DNA of 64,000 nt from Paramecium pentaurelia (taxonomy: Eukaryota; Ciliophora; Oligohymenophorea; Peniculida; Parameciidae), in assembly GCA_905183005.1 (NCBI GenBank), contig CAJJDO010000136.1, positions 64,945-128,944 of the forward strand. The letters run 5' to 3'. Below, in pieces: positions 38,211 through 52,100 of this stretch. The notes under the pieces are model-generated. The model did not search any database, was not told the origin of the DNA, and saw only the letters and a list, made by a program, of their open reading frames with translations. Within the stretch, counting starts at the first letter, position 1. Each line of letters begins with the position of its first letter. The position numbers and the translations under genes are program-made.

Positions 38211-40601
38211 TCATAGTCTCTTTAAACTTAGGAAACCTTCTCCTTTTCCTCCACTATAACTAACTTAGAGTCTAGCTCTATTTGGTAATACAATAAAGTC
38301 TTAGGCATTCAAACCTAATAATATACATAAAAAATACCAGTATATTCTGAAGATTTCTTCTTTTAATCTAAAGTGGCAATATTCTCTCCATTGATAAGAA
38401 CAGAGACAGTTTATTTTTCTTTAGAGAAAAAGGCATAGGCAATATGATAGACACCAGGGGCAACAATCAAAATAGAGCTTTTTCCTTTTTCCCATACAAA
38501 ATTTTCAGGCAAAGTATTTATAACCTCATATTCCCAAGGAATTAAATGATTTTATGTTTCACCTGATCTCCATTAAAATCTAGCCACAATATTTTCTTAA
38601 CAAAGTGATTCATAGATTTAATTTTAACTTTTGAGATAATTAGATAGATCATCTGCTGATACTTTAGTTTATAAATCATTATGAATAGCTTCAAATGCTT
38701 AATTGATTTCAGGTATATCTATATATTATAATTATTATAATACTTGCTTTAGTGTCTAGAATAGTAATCATATCTTATATTCCAGCTTTGAGCATCATAT
38801 CTTTTTGTATTAAATCTAAAGTATATTTTGTCAATTAAATATGTTTGGTTAAATCCTTTTAATAGGCTCTTTCATCTTGATCAATACATAATTTTTAAAT
38901 AATGTTTTTTAATTCTTCAAAATCTTAGAAAAGTACTCTTTATTTTAAATTAATTTCTAATTAATTCAATTGTTATTCAAATGAAGATATTTTTTTAGAG
39001 ACTATTTAAGAGACTTCTTATTTAATATTTTTAAATCCATCTTAATTGGAACCAGTTTTTTTGATTTCATTAACTCTTCTTTATAATTATTATTCAATTT
39101 AAACTTAAATATGTTATTCATCTTCATATGATAACTATTTAGCTTTAACTTCACTTATTTCCTTTAATTATAATAATTAAATACTTTATTCATTTATTAA
39201 ACTTATCTTTATAATTGTTTAAATACTTAATCTGATTTAAATTCATCTAGATACTCTTACATTTAATCTACTTTTTATTATATATCTTTTTTTTATATTT
39301 TCATAGTATTAATTACTTTTTTAAGATCATCTAATTCTTCTCTTTTGTCATCATCCATTTATTTAATATTTTCAGATAAATTATATAATTCTTCTGTCAA
39401 TTTCTCAGATAAATGAGTAGATTTCATTATAGTTGTTTACATTTATTCACTTGTGAATTATTTAGATTCTAAAATTTCATTTCTCAATCTATCTAGATCT
39501 GAAATAATTTCTTAAGAAAATTTATTAAATCTTTAAGAATAACCATCCATTTCTCCTTAAAGTGAATTTATAGAATGCATATATTTATCTAATTCTTTAT
39601 TATCAACTTTTTTATTTAATTATTTTGTTACTCCATCAACTTATTATTTCATTTCAACCATCATAGAATTATTATCTTACAATCTAGAATCCACAACATT
39701 TTTTAATTCTTATTATTATTCTTTAATAACTTCTAATTGATGTATTTCAGCCTTATTTTATAATGAATTAATTAGAATTGAAAAATCTTATCTATCAACT
39801 TTAACTTCTAAAATTGAAGCAATTTTATCAATCTAATCTAAAGAAGCTTTTTAATCAAGATTTTAGATGATTGGTTATAAATCTTCTAAAGAAGAGTAAT
39901 TTTATAAAATTTAATCTAATTCTTATTTACTAATCTTTTTATTTACTGCCTATTGTACTTAATGTTTACTAGCTTTTGTTTCAAGTAATTCATTCATTTC
40001 TTATAAATTTGCTTTAAGTTCTACTTATTAAGATAATTATGAAAAATCTTTCATACTAGGTACTTATTAGAATTTCTTAGATATTTATGTTTATAATTCT
40101 TCAATTTTGTGTTTCATATTTTACATTTCTCCTTTGAATTCTCCTGATTATTATTTCTCTAACAATTATTTCATTTCATCAACATCAATTTTACTAAAAA
40201 AATCATTGAATAAATACTATACTTGCTCAACAAATACTACATATCTGCCTTTAAAACATAATCCTTTAATAAAACTTAAGAATCTTCATAAGTAATTTTA
40301 GTATCAAGATTGGCAGCTATCTCTGCTATAGTTCTTGAGATGTCATTGATATTGGCTTTAAGTGCTAACCCTGAATGAAGTTCATTTTTAGAAGCTCTTG
40401 TAGAAAGTTGCTTTTCTATTTCTCGTATACTTTCTCCTTATGATTTTACAACATCCGTTAAAGCCTTAAATGTCAATCTGATAATATCATTGATATTTTT
40501 CCATTCCGATTAAGACTATTGTTAATTTTAATGCATTCTACCTACAGCAAATCTTCTACGATGGCTGTACTATATGGATCATTATCATCTCGGTGATGCA
40601 T
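38211..40601 (-). CDS. Long coiled-coil protein with C-terminal C1q/TNF-like domain
   Basis: Spliced product is 754 aa. Introns: 40516-40541, 40194-40222, 39162-39184, 38719-38743, 38315-38337 (23-29 nt, all GT...AG). Residues from about 20 to 590 are continuous heptad-type coiled coil, rich in Gln, Glu, Lys and Leu. The last roughly 130 residues read as a compact beta domain: FVWEKGKSSILIVAPGVYHI, AYAFFSKEKQTVSVLINGE, then FIVLPNRARLQVSYSGG and the terminal strand GEGFLSLKRL. Alternating hydrophobic strands, the PGVYHI turn and the GxxFLSLxRL ending resemble C1q/TNF jelly-roll domains. There is no signal peptide, so an intracellular (cytoskeletal or ciliary) role is more likely than secretion. 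Confidence 0.82.
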
Positions 40602-41257
40602 AATTTAATTTTGAATTTCAGTTGATAATTAAATATATTAAAATTTCATTATACTAATTCTACAAATACACCTAACAAGAAGTATTTTTACATATCAATA
40701 ACTGATAGTTAAAGTAAAGAGTAAAATTAGGAACATTTATCTCAAATTACCTTAACTATAAAAAAATATATATATATATGCTTAATAATTTAGATAAATT
40801 AGAATATCAAAAATATATGAATTTCATATTTTGCATATTTAAGAAAATGATTAGACCTAATTTACTAATAAAAGTTTTTGATATCATTTTATTAAAGATT
40901 GAATATGATAAGGCATTAATAATAAATTCTTTAGTTAAAAATTATTTTTGTGGATAAGTACTATCATAAATTGATGAAAATTTAAAATGGTTATTGAAAA
41001 CTAATAAATAAAATCATGTTTTCTAATACAATGTTATATTTCATTATGTAATAAATTGAATATATTTTTGATTCCTTCTATTTTATAGAGATAATGAATA
41101 AAAGATTATTGAGGACTATAATATTATTTTGGAATGAGTGAAATGTTGAATGTTTTAATTTTAAATAAGATGGATTTAGATTTTAATAAAAGAGATAATA
41201 AGATGGGAATATAAATAATGAATTATTAAATTTTTATAATTGTATTATAAAATAGAA
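40602..41257. other. Spacer upstream of VPS8, AT microsatellite and first repeat boundary
   Basis: Contains a (TA)n tract at about 40767-40778 and the left boundary (40764) of the 6.1-kb duplicated block. Apart from the possible small ORF at 40778 it holds nothing recognised. Confidence 0.5.
40778..41059 (+). CDS. Possible small helical protein (copy 1)
   Basis: An open frame of 93 aa from the ATG that ends the (TA)n tract to a TGA. Residues are Leu/Ile/Lys/Asn-rich and helical (e.g. FDIILLKIEYDKALIINSLV). Downstream sequence in another frame (DNEQKIIEDYNIILE) also looks coding, which hints at a missed intron. It is 198 bp ahead of VPS8 on the same strand. At this base composition a chance ORF is possible. 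The same ORF recurs at 48656-48937 only because the assembly is duplicated. Confidence 0.3.
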
Positions 41258-44200
41258 ATGATTAACTTAAGTTAAATATTAGAAGGAGATAATGGGGAGA
41301 TGACATTTTATTAAGATACTAGTCAAGTTGATTTGGAGGATATCTTATAAGAAGATGACGAGATTAGAGAGTAACTCAATCATTTGAATAGTGATTCTTA
41401 AACTATGGAATTTAATTATCAGAATAATGAATCATTCATTTGTGATTAAGAAGAATTCATTTCTCCAATTTAAATAATGTCTTTGGGACATCACTCTAAA
41501 ACGTTTGGCATTTCAACAAATTATTTGATCAATTATTGGGAAAGATAACTAGCATTATTCTCGAATAATAAGAATAGCAAAACAATATAAATTTAAGATG
41601 CATCATATATATCAATCAAAGGATAAATTATAGCTGTTGGATTTGAGAGTGGTTAAATTCACATTTATGAAGGAAGTTAATTAAAATTAGCTCATAAAAT
41701 ATAGGAACATCAAACAACAATAATAGGTTTGAATATAGTAGATGTTTAAGCAAATGAAATAGTAATGGCATCTTCTGATCTGGATGGTAATGTGAAATTG
41801 ATTAGAGTTGGTTAAAATTTATTTAGAAGTAAAATTGTAACAAATACTATATTGAATAAGTTTGAATATCCTGTTACTTAATTGATATCATAATAATTTA
41901 AATATTCTGATAGTGATAAGACTAGTTTATTATTAACTTTAGGAAATAGTAATATGGTTATAACATTATCAATCAATCCAGAAGTTAAGGTAGTACATGT
42001 TTTTGATAAACAGAAATCAAATAATGATCTTCATTGGGGTAAATGCAATCATGAAGGTAATCAAATATAATTATTATCTATTCAATGGAATTCATTTATT
42101 TAATTGATAACCTTTTTGGAAAATTCACCTTGGTATTTTTCATTCTATTCTGCTGATACTCCTTTAATAGGATCTAAATTCATTTCTGAAAATTTGATTA
42201 TTGCTGCTACTGAAGGATAATTTCAAGTTCTTTACATTCCTTATTTCTCAAAGGGCAAATATTGTTTTAAATCTGATAGCAAAGCTAAAATTTCTAACAC
42301 CAATTTCCATTAAAACATATATTGTTTAAGAGCAATAAGTAATGTAATCTATTTCATATCTGAAAATAAGTTGTATTCATTACATGCATTAAGTTGGTTA
42401 TAGTATCTTAAATCCTTAATACAAAATGATTCACCTTAATGGTCAATAGCATTAAGATTTCTTGTATAAGTTTATAGAGGTAAAGTTAAAGGAATGCCAA
42501 ATTTAGAATTGGATGAAGATAGAAATGCAATTTAAACATTAGCTCCTACTTTAATTACTAGTATTACTAATACTAAAATGAATAGAGAATTGATATCAGC
42601 AGTTGTTTAATTTATTCTTCTTTGTTAAATACCATAGCATTTAATGATAGTACGATAAGGTTGTGAGAAATAATAGATTTTAGAAGATTATTATAAAGTT
42701 TTAGAACATCATTTAAAGAAAATTACTTAATTACCAAAAGAGATATTTTTTGATTTGGCAAATAAATTCTCTCCTGAGTCTTTCTAGAAATTAGTAATTA
42801 ATTTGGATTTAAATTCAATTGATATTGGATATACATATGATGTATGTTTAAGTAAAGAAATATACACTCCATTACTGTATATATGTCCAAGAAAAGAGGA
42901 AGATTTTTTAACTCCTTTAAATAAAATGTTTGAGAAACATAAATAGGAACTATATGAAAAATGTTTATGGTTTATAGAAATTACATAAAAATAAATTCTA
43001 TTTCCAAATGATCAGATTCCATTAGAAATATGGAAGAAAGCTGTAAGATAATAGATGTTATGGTTAATGGAAGTATTGGATGTGTTGTAAAGTGAGAAAT
43101 TGTTTCAAATCTTGACAACTTATCTTAAATAACCTTGCTTAGGTGCATTACATCATGAATCTGTGTATTCATATTTTAATATAACTTAAGAAAATTTATT
43201 GGCAACAAAGATATTTGAATAAGTAAGTAGTATTAAATAATAATATTTACTATAATATCTATTATTTATTAGTAAAATAATTGATTAGATTAAAGTTAAA
43301 GAATCAGAAAAATTACTATTATAGATATTTGAAATCAATAAATCTTATATTGATAATTATGTAGCAATGCCTGAAGATTTAGATTAAATCTTATAAATTA
43401 TTTATTATTTAATGCCTCATACTGCATTAATTGAATAAGCATATGAAAGTTAATGTGTTGATTACATTGCTTATTACTTTTTATATTAAAATTAATACAA
43501 CGAAGCAATTAAAATATTCTTTAATTATGAAGAATTCAAACTTAGAGTTTACAAATGGTTAGAATATTAACCTTATGATCCACTTATGTTAGATCATCTT
43601 GATAAGCTACTTGAATTGGACCCTGAGAAATGTGCTAAAGTATTTCAAAGTTGGCCTATCGAAACTTTATAAAAACTTATTATTTATCAACCAAAAAGAG
43701 AATTATTACATGTATTCAAATATTTATCTATTGATCTTTCTTAATTTCTTTAATTGAAACTAATTGAATTGATTAGTATTCATGAACCAGAAAATACTAT
43801 TTCATGGTTAAAGAATAGACAATATTAATTAGAAGATGTTGAATAAATATTTTAATAAACCAATAATATTGAAGGATTAGGATATATTTTAGAACAAAAA
43901 GGACTATATCAATAAGCAATAGATAATTATCTTTAAGTATATATAGAGGAATCTAGAAATTACATTTTATCATTTAGAAATCAAGATAGAGTAACATAAT
44001 TGTTTTAGAACCTAATGAGAGTTACTAAAATAGCTGTTTAATCAGCTGATACTAATTAAGAATTATATTTATATATAGCACACAATATCTTTAATCCGTT
44101 GATGCATTAAACTCATTGGTGTAAACTTAAGAGATCTTATGTGTTCAATTAGTAATTTAGTTAGCTATTTATGCATTTATTTCGCTATTCTCCAACAGAA

Positions 44201-44818
44201 TTAATCAAAATAATAGAAATAAATCATGAAACATTTAATTAAGTTCACTTAAAAAGTAGTTTTATTACAGTTTTTAAGGAATTTGGATATGAAAAATAAT
44301 TAGTAGAAAAGATATCTAAGATTATTAGAAATGATAATATTAAATTGCTTAAGTTACTATATTCTTTAATGAACAAATCAAATTTATATGAAATTAATTG
44401 CATAGAGTGTTAACAATCATACACTTAAGATTAAGCAATTCTTTTAAAATGCGGCCATACAATGCATCCATTTTGTTTGGAAAACAAGTATTGTCCAATA
44501 TGTTAAAATATCTCAGCTTAATCAAGTATATCTAAGAATATAATTAATAGTGCTTGAAAGTATAGGAATAGAAGAATTAAAGAAATCTATCTTAAAATCT
44601 AAAGTGGATAATTAATAATTGTAATTATTGAAAAATGTTGATGATATAGATTTGGAAGATAATTTTATATAATCAACTACTTAAGATGATAAAGAAATAA
44701 TAGAATTAAGATTATTAAATAAAATGGATATATATGATTAATTAACTGATTCTGCATTGCAATAGGTATTCAATTGTAATAATTGTAGTACAATTCTTTT
44801 TTAGATTAATATTTTTGA
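41258..44818 (+). CDS. VPS8: VPS8, CORVET tethering subunit (copy 1 of an assembly duplicate)
   Basis: Spliced product is 1170 aa. Introns 44526-44550 and 44766-44788. The N-terminal half is a WD40-like propeller (GQIIAVGFESGQIHIYEG, EIVMASSDLDGNVKLIRVG). The middle is the alpha-solenoid clathrin-repeat region of class C-type tethers. A C-terminal RING follows the order C-x2-C...C-x-H-x3-H/F-C...C-x2-C (INCIECQQSY, KCGHTMHPFCLENKYCPIC). Propeller + solenoid + RING at over 1100 aa is the architecture of VPS8, the Rab5-binding CORVET subunit in endosome fusion. Ciliates have several VPS8 paralogues. A short acidic helical tail follows the RING through two micro-introns. This copy and 49136-52696 are the same gene. 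Confidence 0.88.
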
Positions 44819-45453
44819 TAGTTGTCTGACTTTATACTTTATATAATTGTTTATAAATAAAAATGCAGTTATTTCATATATTTAACTTAGAAATTAATTT
44901 AAAAAAGTTCAAAATTCTACATAATGTTCTGTGACCATCAAGGAGAATAATCATTCTGTATATGTTGTCAATAACTTATTTGTGAATTATGTATATGTTG
45001 TACAAATTCAAAAAAAATAAATGTGCCAAAAATACATTTAAATGCACTTTGTTCAAGATGTGATTAAACTTAAGCTTAAATTAAATGTGAATAGTGTATG
45101 TTTCAATTCTGTTAAGAATGTTTTTAATCAGTTCATAAAATAGGCAAATTTTCAACTCATATCAAAATTGAAATCAATTAAGATCTACACTAATAAATAA
45201 TCAAATAAATGTCTATAATTACAGAACTTGAATAATACTGTTAAGAATAAATGACATCGATTTTATAATATTTTGATTAGATCTAAGTAGTATTAGATAG
45301 GAAAAAAAAATAGTTTCTTGATGTTATATCTAATTATCGTAATTAATAAATAAAATAGCTTAAATAGAGAATAAATTTAATTGAAGCAGCTGTCAAAATT
45401 AATTCAGAATAATCTTTTGAAATCCCAAAGTGTCTAATTTATTAAAAAGAAAC
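43699..45453. repeat. Left copy of 1755-bp exact direct repeat
   Basis: Starts agaattattacatgtattc inside VPS8 and ends in the B-box gene (attaaaaagaaac), directly before the N at 45454. The right copy is 45455-47209 at a constant offset of 1756. Interpreted as an unmerged contig overlap. Confidence 0.95.
44924..45453 (+). CDS. B-box/FN3 protein, copy 1, truncated at assembly junction
   Basis: First 176 codons or so of the TRIM-like protein described at 52802-54211, cut by the N at 45454. It is not a biological truncation: the following bases jump back into VPS8. Confidence 0.85.
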
Positions 45454-45454
45454 N
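45454..45454. other. Single-N contig junction 1
   Basis: One ambiguous base separating the two copies of the 1755-bp repeat. Confidence 0.98.
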
Positions 45455-46574
45455 AGAATTATTACATGTATTCAAATATTTATCTATTGATCTTTCTTAA
45501 TTTCTTTAATTGAAACTAATTGAATTGATTAGTATTCATGAACCAGAAAATACTATTTCATGGTTAAAGAATAGACAATATTAATTAGAAGATGTTGAAT
45601 AAATATTTTAATAAACCAATAATATTGAAGGATTAGGATATATTTTAGAACAAAAAGGACTATATCAATAAGCAATAGATAATTATCTTTAAGTATATAT
45701 AGAGGAATCTAGAAATTACATTTTATCATTTAGAAATCAAGATAGAGTAACATAATTGTTTTAGAACCTAATGAGAGTTACTAAAATAGCTGTTTAATCA
45801 GCTGATACTAATTAAGAATTATATTTATATATAGCACACAATATCTTTAATCCGTTGATGCATTAAACTCATTGGTGTAAACTTAAGAGATCTTATGTGT
45901 TCAATTAGTAATTTAGTTAGCTATTTATGCATTTATTTCGCTATTCTCCAACAGAATTAATCAAAATAATAGAAATAAATCATGAAACATTTAATTAAGT
46001 TCACTTAAAAAGTAGTTTTATTACAGTTTTTAAGGAATTTGGATATGAAAAATAATTAGTAGAAAAGATATCTAAGATTATTAGAAATGATAATATTAAA
46101 TTGCTTAAGTTACTATATTCTTTAATGAACAAATCAAATTTATATGAAATTAATTGCATAGAGTGTTAACAATCATACACTTAAGATTAAGCAATTCTTT
46201 TAAAATGCGGCCATACAATGCATCCATTTTGTTTGGAAAACAAGTATTGTCCAATATGTTAAAATATCTCAGCTTAATCAAGTATATCTAAGAATATAAT
46301 TAATAGTGCTTGAAAGTATAGGAATAGAAGAATTAAAGAAATCTATCTTAAAATCTAAAGTGGATAATTAATAATTGTAATTATTGAAAAATGTTGATGA
46401 TATAGATTTGGAAGATAATTTTATATAATCAACTACTTAAGATGATAAAGAAATAATAGAATTAAGATTATTAAATAAAATGGATATATATGATTAATTA
46501 ACTGATTCTGCATTGCAATAGGTATTCAATTGTAATAATTGTAGTACAATTCTTTTTTAGATTAATATTTTTGA
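45455..46574 (+). CDS. VPS8: VPS8 C-terminal fragment (assembly duplicate)
   Basis: Identical to the 3' part of the VPS8 gene at 43699-44818, including both introns, the RING motif and the TGA. It has no start of its own because the contig begins here. It should not be counted as a pseudogene or a paralogue. Confidence 0.88.
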
Positions 46575-47209
46575 TAGTTGTCTGACTTTATACTTTATAT
46601 AATTGTTTATAAATAAAAATGCAGTTATTTCATATATTTAACTTAGAAATTAATTTAAAAAAGTTCAAAATTCTACATAATGTTCTGTGACCATCAAGGA
46701 GAATAATCATTCTGTATATGTTGTCAATAACTTATTTGTGAATTATGTATATGTTGTACAAATTCAAAAAAAATAAATGTGCCAAAAATACATTTAAATG
46801 CACTTTGTTCAAGATGTGATTAAACTTAAGCTTAAATTAAATGTGAATAGTGTATGTTTCAATTCTGTTAAGAATGTTTTTAATCAGTTCATAAAATAGG
46901 CAAATTTTCAACTCATATCAAAATTGAAATCAATTAAGATCTACACTAATAAATAATCAAATAAATGTCTATAATTACAGAACTTGAATAATACTGTTAA
47001 GAATAAATGACATCGATTTTATAATATTTTGATTAGATCTAAGTAGTATTAGATAGGAAAAAAAAATAGTTTCTTGATGTTATATCTAATTATCGTAATT
47101 AATAAATAAAATAGCTTAAATAGAGAATAAATTTAATTGAAGCAGCTGTCAAAATTAATTCAGAATAATCTTTTGAAATCCCAAAGTGTCTAATTTATTA
47201 AAAAGAAAC
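45455..47209. repeat. Right copy of 1755-bp exact direct repeat
   Basis: Same sequence as 43699-45453, beginning immediately after the N and running on into the uninterrupted remainder of the B-box gene. Confidence 0.95.
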
Positions 47210-48089
47210 ATTTAATTTAACCGCCAAAGAATAAATTATAGACTTGATTTTAAATATTGATATTTAAAAAAACCTTGACTAAAGTACTCTAAGTCCACAT
47301 AAAATTCTTACTTAATCAAATGTGAGAAGGAGTGCCAGTTGTAAAAAATTGGAATCTTAAGAAAAAATTGTTGAGATTTGTGAAACTTTTGAAAAGAGAA
47401 AATTTATTAAATCATTGTGTTAATCTAATTCAATTTAATTATAATGGACTCATTCTAGATAGAAGGTTGACTATAATTTAGAAATGGGAATTGGCATGAA
47501 AATTAAAGGAGTTGAATAATTTAAATAAATTTATATAGGTATTGAACCATAATTTACAATTACTGGATTATAAGCAAAAACCAATTACAAATTTAGAATT
47601 TAAAGTATATTTGAAAATAAGACAAGTGAATTCAGTGAAATCTTGAATTTAGCTACATCTTAATAATAATCTATTGAGGATAGTCTAATAATTTCTAAGA
47701 AAATAATAAATAATGATATATAGGTTTAATTTGAGAAACCTGGATTAGTTTTAGGCACAAATCCATTATACTTTGGAATATGGTCTTGGGAAATCAAATT
47801 AATAATTAATGGAATAATTGAAGATTTGACAGCCAGTTTGGTTGTTGGATTAGCTAATAAATAAAGAAAGATTGTTGGAACTACATTGAATTATGGTTAT
47901 TAAAGAGACTCCTTGATTATTAAGGTCTTAGTTGATATGGACAATAAGTTAATGACTATAACTTCGAAGATGCATCCAAATGGAGAAAGATTCTATAATA
48001 TAATAGGTCCTGTATTTCCAGCATTTTAAAATAAAAATACTCATAAAGGATCAGGATGTAAATTATTGATATAATATTAATAATTATGA
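46680..48089 (+). CDS. B-box/FN3 TRIM-like protein, copy 2 (complete)
   Basis: Complete 469-aa copy; see 52802-54211 for the description. Here the 5' part lies in the 1755-bp duplicate and the 3' part in unique left-contig sequence. Identical to the copy at offset 6122. Confidence 0.85.
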
Positions 48090-48640
48090 ATAAAAAAGAA
48101 TTAAGAAAACTTAATTCATATGTAGATAAAGAAGTACTCAATCTGACAGGTGATCTTTATCCATTTGCTCTTTTCTCATAAACAAAACCACTAAATCATT
48201 AGAAATGGGTTTAAGAGGAAATAATGCTAACTAATCATAACATAGAAAAAGTGAAGGCATGGGTACGAGAACAAGAGAAAGGGTAAATGTTTAGAGGAGA
48301 AAAAGTCAATTACGATCCAGAATATCTTGAATTTAAAGAAGAGGAAATAAGTATTGATAATGATTGGAGTTTTGAAGAGACTTAATATTTATTCAATTAA
48401 TTGAGGAACTTTAATTACAATTTCATAGTACTGTCTGATAGATATTCATATCAAAATAAAAACAGAGATATTTATTAATTGAAAGATAGATATTATAGTG
48501 TTGTTAATGAAGTATTATAGAAGAGGAATGAAAAATCACATATTCTATATAATTATGTTTATGATGAAGAATATGATCGATTTAGAAATATGGAACTTGA
48601 AAAGTATTTAAAAAGAACAAAATAAATATGTGATGAAGAT
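48086..48640 (+). CDS. DMAP1/SWC4-like protein, copy 1, truncated at assembly junction
   Basis: First 185 codons of the DMAP1-like protein, cut at the N (48641). The complete version is at 54208-55259. The start ATG overlaps the stop of the B-box gene (ATGA). Confidence 0.85.
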
Positions 48641-48641
48641 N
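48641..48641. other. Single-N contig junction 2
   Basis: One ambiguous base between the two copies of the 6.1-kb repeat. The sequence after it returns to the (TA)n tract upstream of VPS8. Confidence 0.98.
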
Positions 48642-48655
48642 AAATATATATATAT

Positions 48656-48937
48656 ATGCTTAATAATTTAGATAAATTAGAATATCAAAAATATATGAAT
48701 TTCATATTTTGCATATTTAAGAAAATGATTAGACCTAATTTACTAATAAAAGTTTTTGATATCATTTTATTAAAGATTGAATATGATAAGGCATTAATAA
48801 TAAATTCTTTAGTTAAAAATTATTTTTGTGGATAAGTACTATCATAAATTGATGAAAATTTAAAATGGTTATTGAAAACTAATAAATAAAATCATGTTTT
48901 CTAATACAATGTTATATTTCATTATGTAATAAATTGA
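48656..48937 (+). CDS. Possible small helical protein (copy 2)
   Basis: Same weakly supported 93-aa frame as at 40778-41059, repeated by the assembly. Confidence 0.3.
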
Positions 48938-49135
48938 ATATATTTTTGATTCCTTCTATTTTATAGAGATAATGAATAAAAGATTATTGAGGACTATAAT
49001 ATTATTTTGGAATGAGTGAAATGTTGAATGTTTTAATTTTAAATAAGATGGATTTAGATTTTAATAAAAGAGATAATAAGATGGGAATATAAATAATGAA
49101 TTATTAAATTTTTATAATTGTATTATAAAATAGAA

Positions 49136-52100
49136 ATGATTAACTTAAGTTAAATATTAGAAGGAGATAATGGGGAGATGACATTTTATTAAGATACTAG
49201 TCAAGTTGATTTGGAGGATATCTTATAAGAAGATGACGAGATTAGAGAGTAACTCAATCATTTGAATAGTGATTCTTAAACTATGGAATTTAATTATCAG
49301 AATAATGAATCATTCATTTGTGATTAAGAAGAATTCATTTCTCCAATTTAAATAATGTCTTTGGGACATCACTCTAAAACGTTTGGCATTTCAACAAATT
49401 ATTTGATCAATTATTGGGAAAGATAACTAGCATTATTCTCGAATAATAAGAATAGCAAAACAATATAAATTTAAGATGCATCATATATATCAATCAAAGG
49501 ATAAATTATAGCTGTTGGATTTGAGAGTGGTTAAATTCACATTTATGAAGGAAGTTAATTAAAATTAGCTCATAAAATATAGGAACATCAAACAACAATA
49601 ATAGGTTTGAATATAGTAGATGTTTAAGCAAATGAAATAGTAATGGCATCTTCTGATCTGGATGGTAATGTGAAATTGATTAGAGTTGGTTAAAATTTAT
49701 TTAGAAGTAAAATTGTAACAAATACTATATTGAATAAGTTTGAATATCCTGTTACTTAATTGATATCATAATAATTTAAATATTCTGATAGTGATAAGAC
49801 TAGTTTATTATTAACTTTAGGAAATAGTAATATGGTTATAACATTATCAATCAATCCAGAAGTTAAGGTAGTACATGTTTTTGATAAACAGAAATCAAAT
49901 AATGATCTTCATTGGGGTAAATGCAATCATGAAGGTAATCAAATATAATTATTATCTATTCAATGGAATTCATTTATTTAATTGATAACCTTTTTGGAAA
50001 ATTCACCTTGGTATTTTTCATTCTATTCTGCTGATACTCCTTTAATAGGATCTAAATTCATTTCTGAAAATTTGATTATTGCTGCTACTGAAGGATAATT
50101 TCAAGTTCTTTACATTCCTTATTTCTCAAAGGGCAAATATTGTTTTAAATCTGATAGCAAAGCTAAAATTTCTAACACCAATTTCCATTAAAACATATAT
50201 TGTTTAAGAGCAATAAGTAATGTAATCTATTTCATATCTGAAAATAAGTTGTATTCATTACATGCATTAAGTTGGTTATAGTATCTTAAATCCTTAATAC
50301 AAAATGATTCACCTTAATGGTCAATAGCATTAAGATTTCTTGTATAAGTTTATAGAGGTAAAGTTAAAGGAATGCCAAATTTAGAATTGGATGAAGATAG
50401 AAATGCAATTTAAACATTAGCTCCTACTTTAATTACTAGTATTACTAATACTAAAATGAATAGAGAATTGATATCAGCAGTTGTTTAATTTATTCTTCTT
50501 TGTTAAATACCATAGCATTTAATGATAGTACGATAAGGTTGTGAGAAATAATAGATTTTAGAAGATTATTATAAAGTTTTAGAACATCATTTAAAGAAAA
50601 TTACTTAATTACCAAAAGAGATATTTTTTGATTTGGCAAATAAATTCTCTCCTGAGTCTTTCTAGAAATTAGTAATTAATTTGGATTTAAATTCAATTGA
50701 TATTGGATATACATATGATGTATGTTTAAGTAAAGAAATATACACTCCATTACTGTATATATGTCCAAGAAAAGAGGAAGATTTTTTAACTCCTTTAAAT
50801 AAAATGTTTGAGAAACATAAATAGGAACTATATGAAAAATGTTTATGGTTTATAGAAATTACATAAAAATAAATTCTATTTCCAAATGATCAGATTCCAT
50901 TAGAAATATGGAAGAAAGCTGTAAGATAATAGATGTTATGGTTAATGGAAGTATTGGATGTGTTGTAAAGTGAGAAATTGTTTCAAATCTTGACAACTTA
51001 TCTTAAATAACCTTGCTTAGGTGCATTACATCATGAATCTGTGTATTCATATTTTAATATAACTTAAGAAAATTTATTGGCAACAAAGATATTTGAATAA
51101 GTAAGTAGTATTAAATAATAATATTTACTATAATATCTATTATTTATTAGTAAAATAATTGATTAGATTAAAGTTAAAGAATCAGAAAAATTACTATTAT
51201 AGATATTTGAAATCAATAAATCTTATATTGATAATTATGTAGCAATGCCTGAAGATTTAGATTAAATCTTATAAATTATTTATTATTTAATGCCTCATAC
51301 TGCATTAATTGAATAAGCATATGAAAGTTAATGTGTTGATTACATTGCTTATTACTTTTTATATTAAAATTAATACAACGAAGCAATTAAAATATTCTTT
51401 AATTATGAAGAATTCAAACTTAGAGTTTACAAATGGTTAGAATATTAACCTTATGATCCACTTATGTTAGATCATCTTGATAAGCTACTTGAATTGGACC
51501 CTGAGAAATGTGCTAAAGTATTTCAAAGTTGGCCTATCGAAACTTTATAAAAACTTATTATTTATCAACCAAAAAGAGAATTATTACATGTATTCAAATA
51601 TTTATCTATTGATCTTTCTTAATTTCTTTAATTGAAACTAATTGAATTGATTAGTATTCATGAACCAGAAAATACTATTTCATGGTTAAAGAATAGACAA
51701 TATTAATTAGAAGATGTTGAATAAATATTTTAATAAACCAATAATATTGAAGGATTAGGATATATTTTAGAACAAAAAGGACTATATCAATAAGCAATAG
51801 ATAATTATCTTTAAGTATATATAGAGGAATCTAGAAATTACATTTTATCATTTAGAAATCAAGATAGAGTAACATAATTGTTTTAGAACCTAATGAGAGT
51901 TACTAAAATAGCTGTTTAATCAGCTGATACTAATTAAGAATTATATTTATATATAGCACACAATATCTTTAATCCGTTGATGCATTAAACTCATTGGTGT
52001 AAACTTAAGAGATCTTATGTGTTCAATTAGTAATTTAGTTAGCTATTTATGCATTTATTTCGCTATTCTCCAACAGAATTAATCAAAATAATAGAAATAA

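Larger units (their letters stand above)
40764..48640. repeat. Left copy of 6.1-kb exact direct repeat (contains a nested 1755-bp duplicate)
   Basis: Matches 48642-54762. The offset is 7878 before the nested duplicate and 6122 after it (the difference being 1755 bp plus one N). It starts in a (TA)n tract and ends directly before the single N at 48641, the hallmark of two contigs joined without merging their overlap. Confidence 0.95.

Noticed and set aside
40767..40778. (TA)n tract as a regulatory element
   Set aside because: Simple A/T repeats occur throughout these spacers, and here it coincides with a contig end, so no function is claimed.
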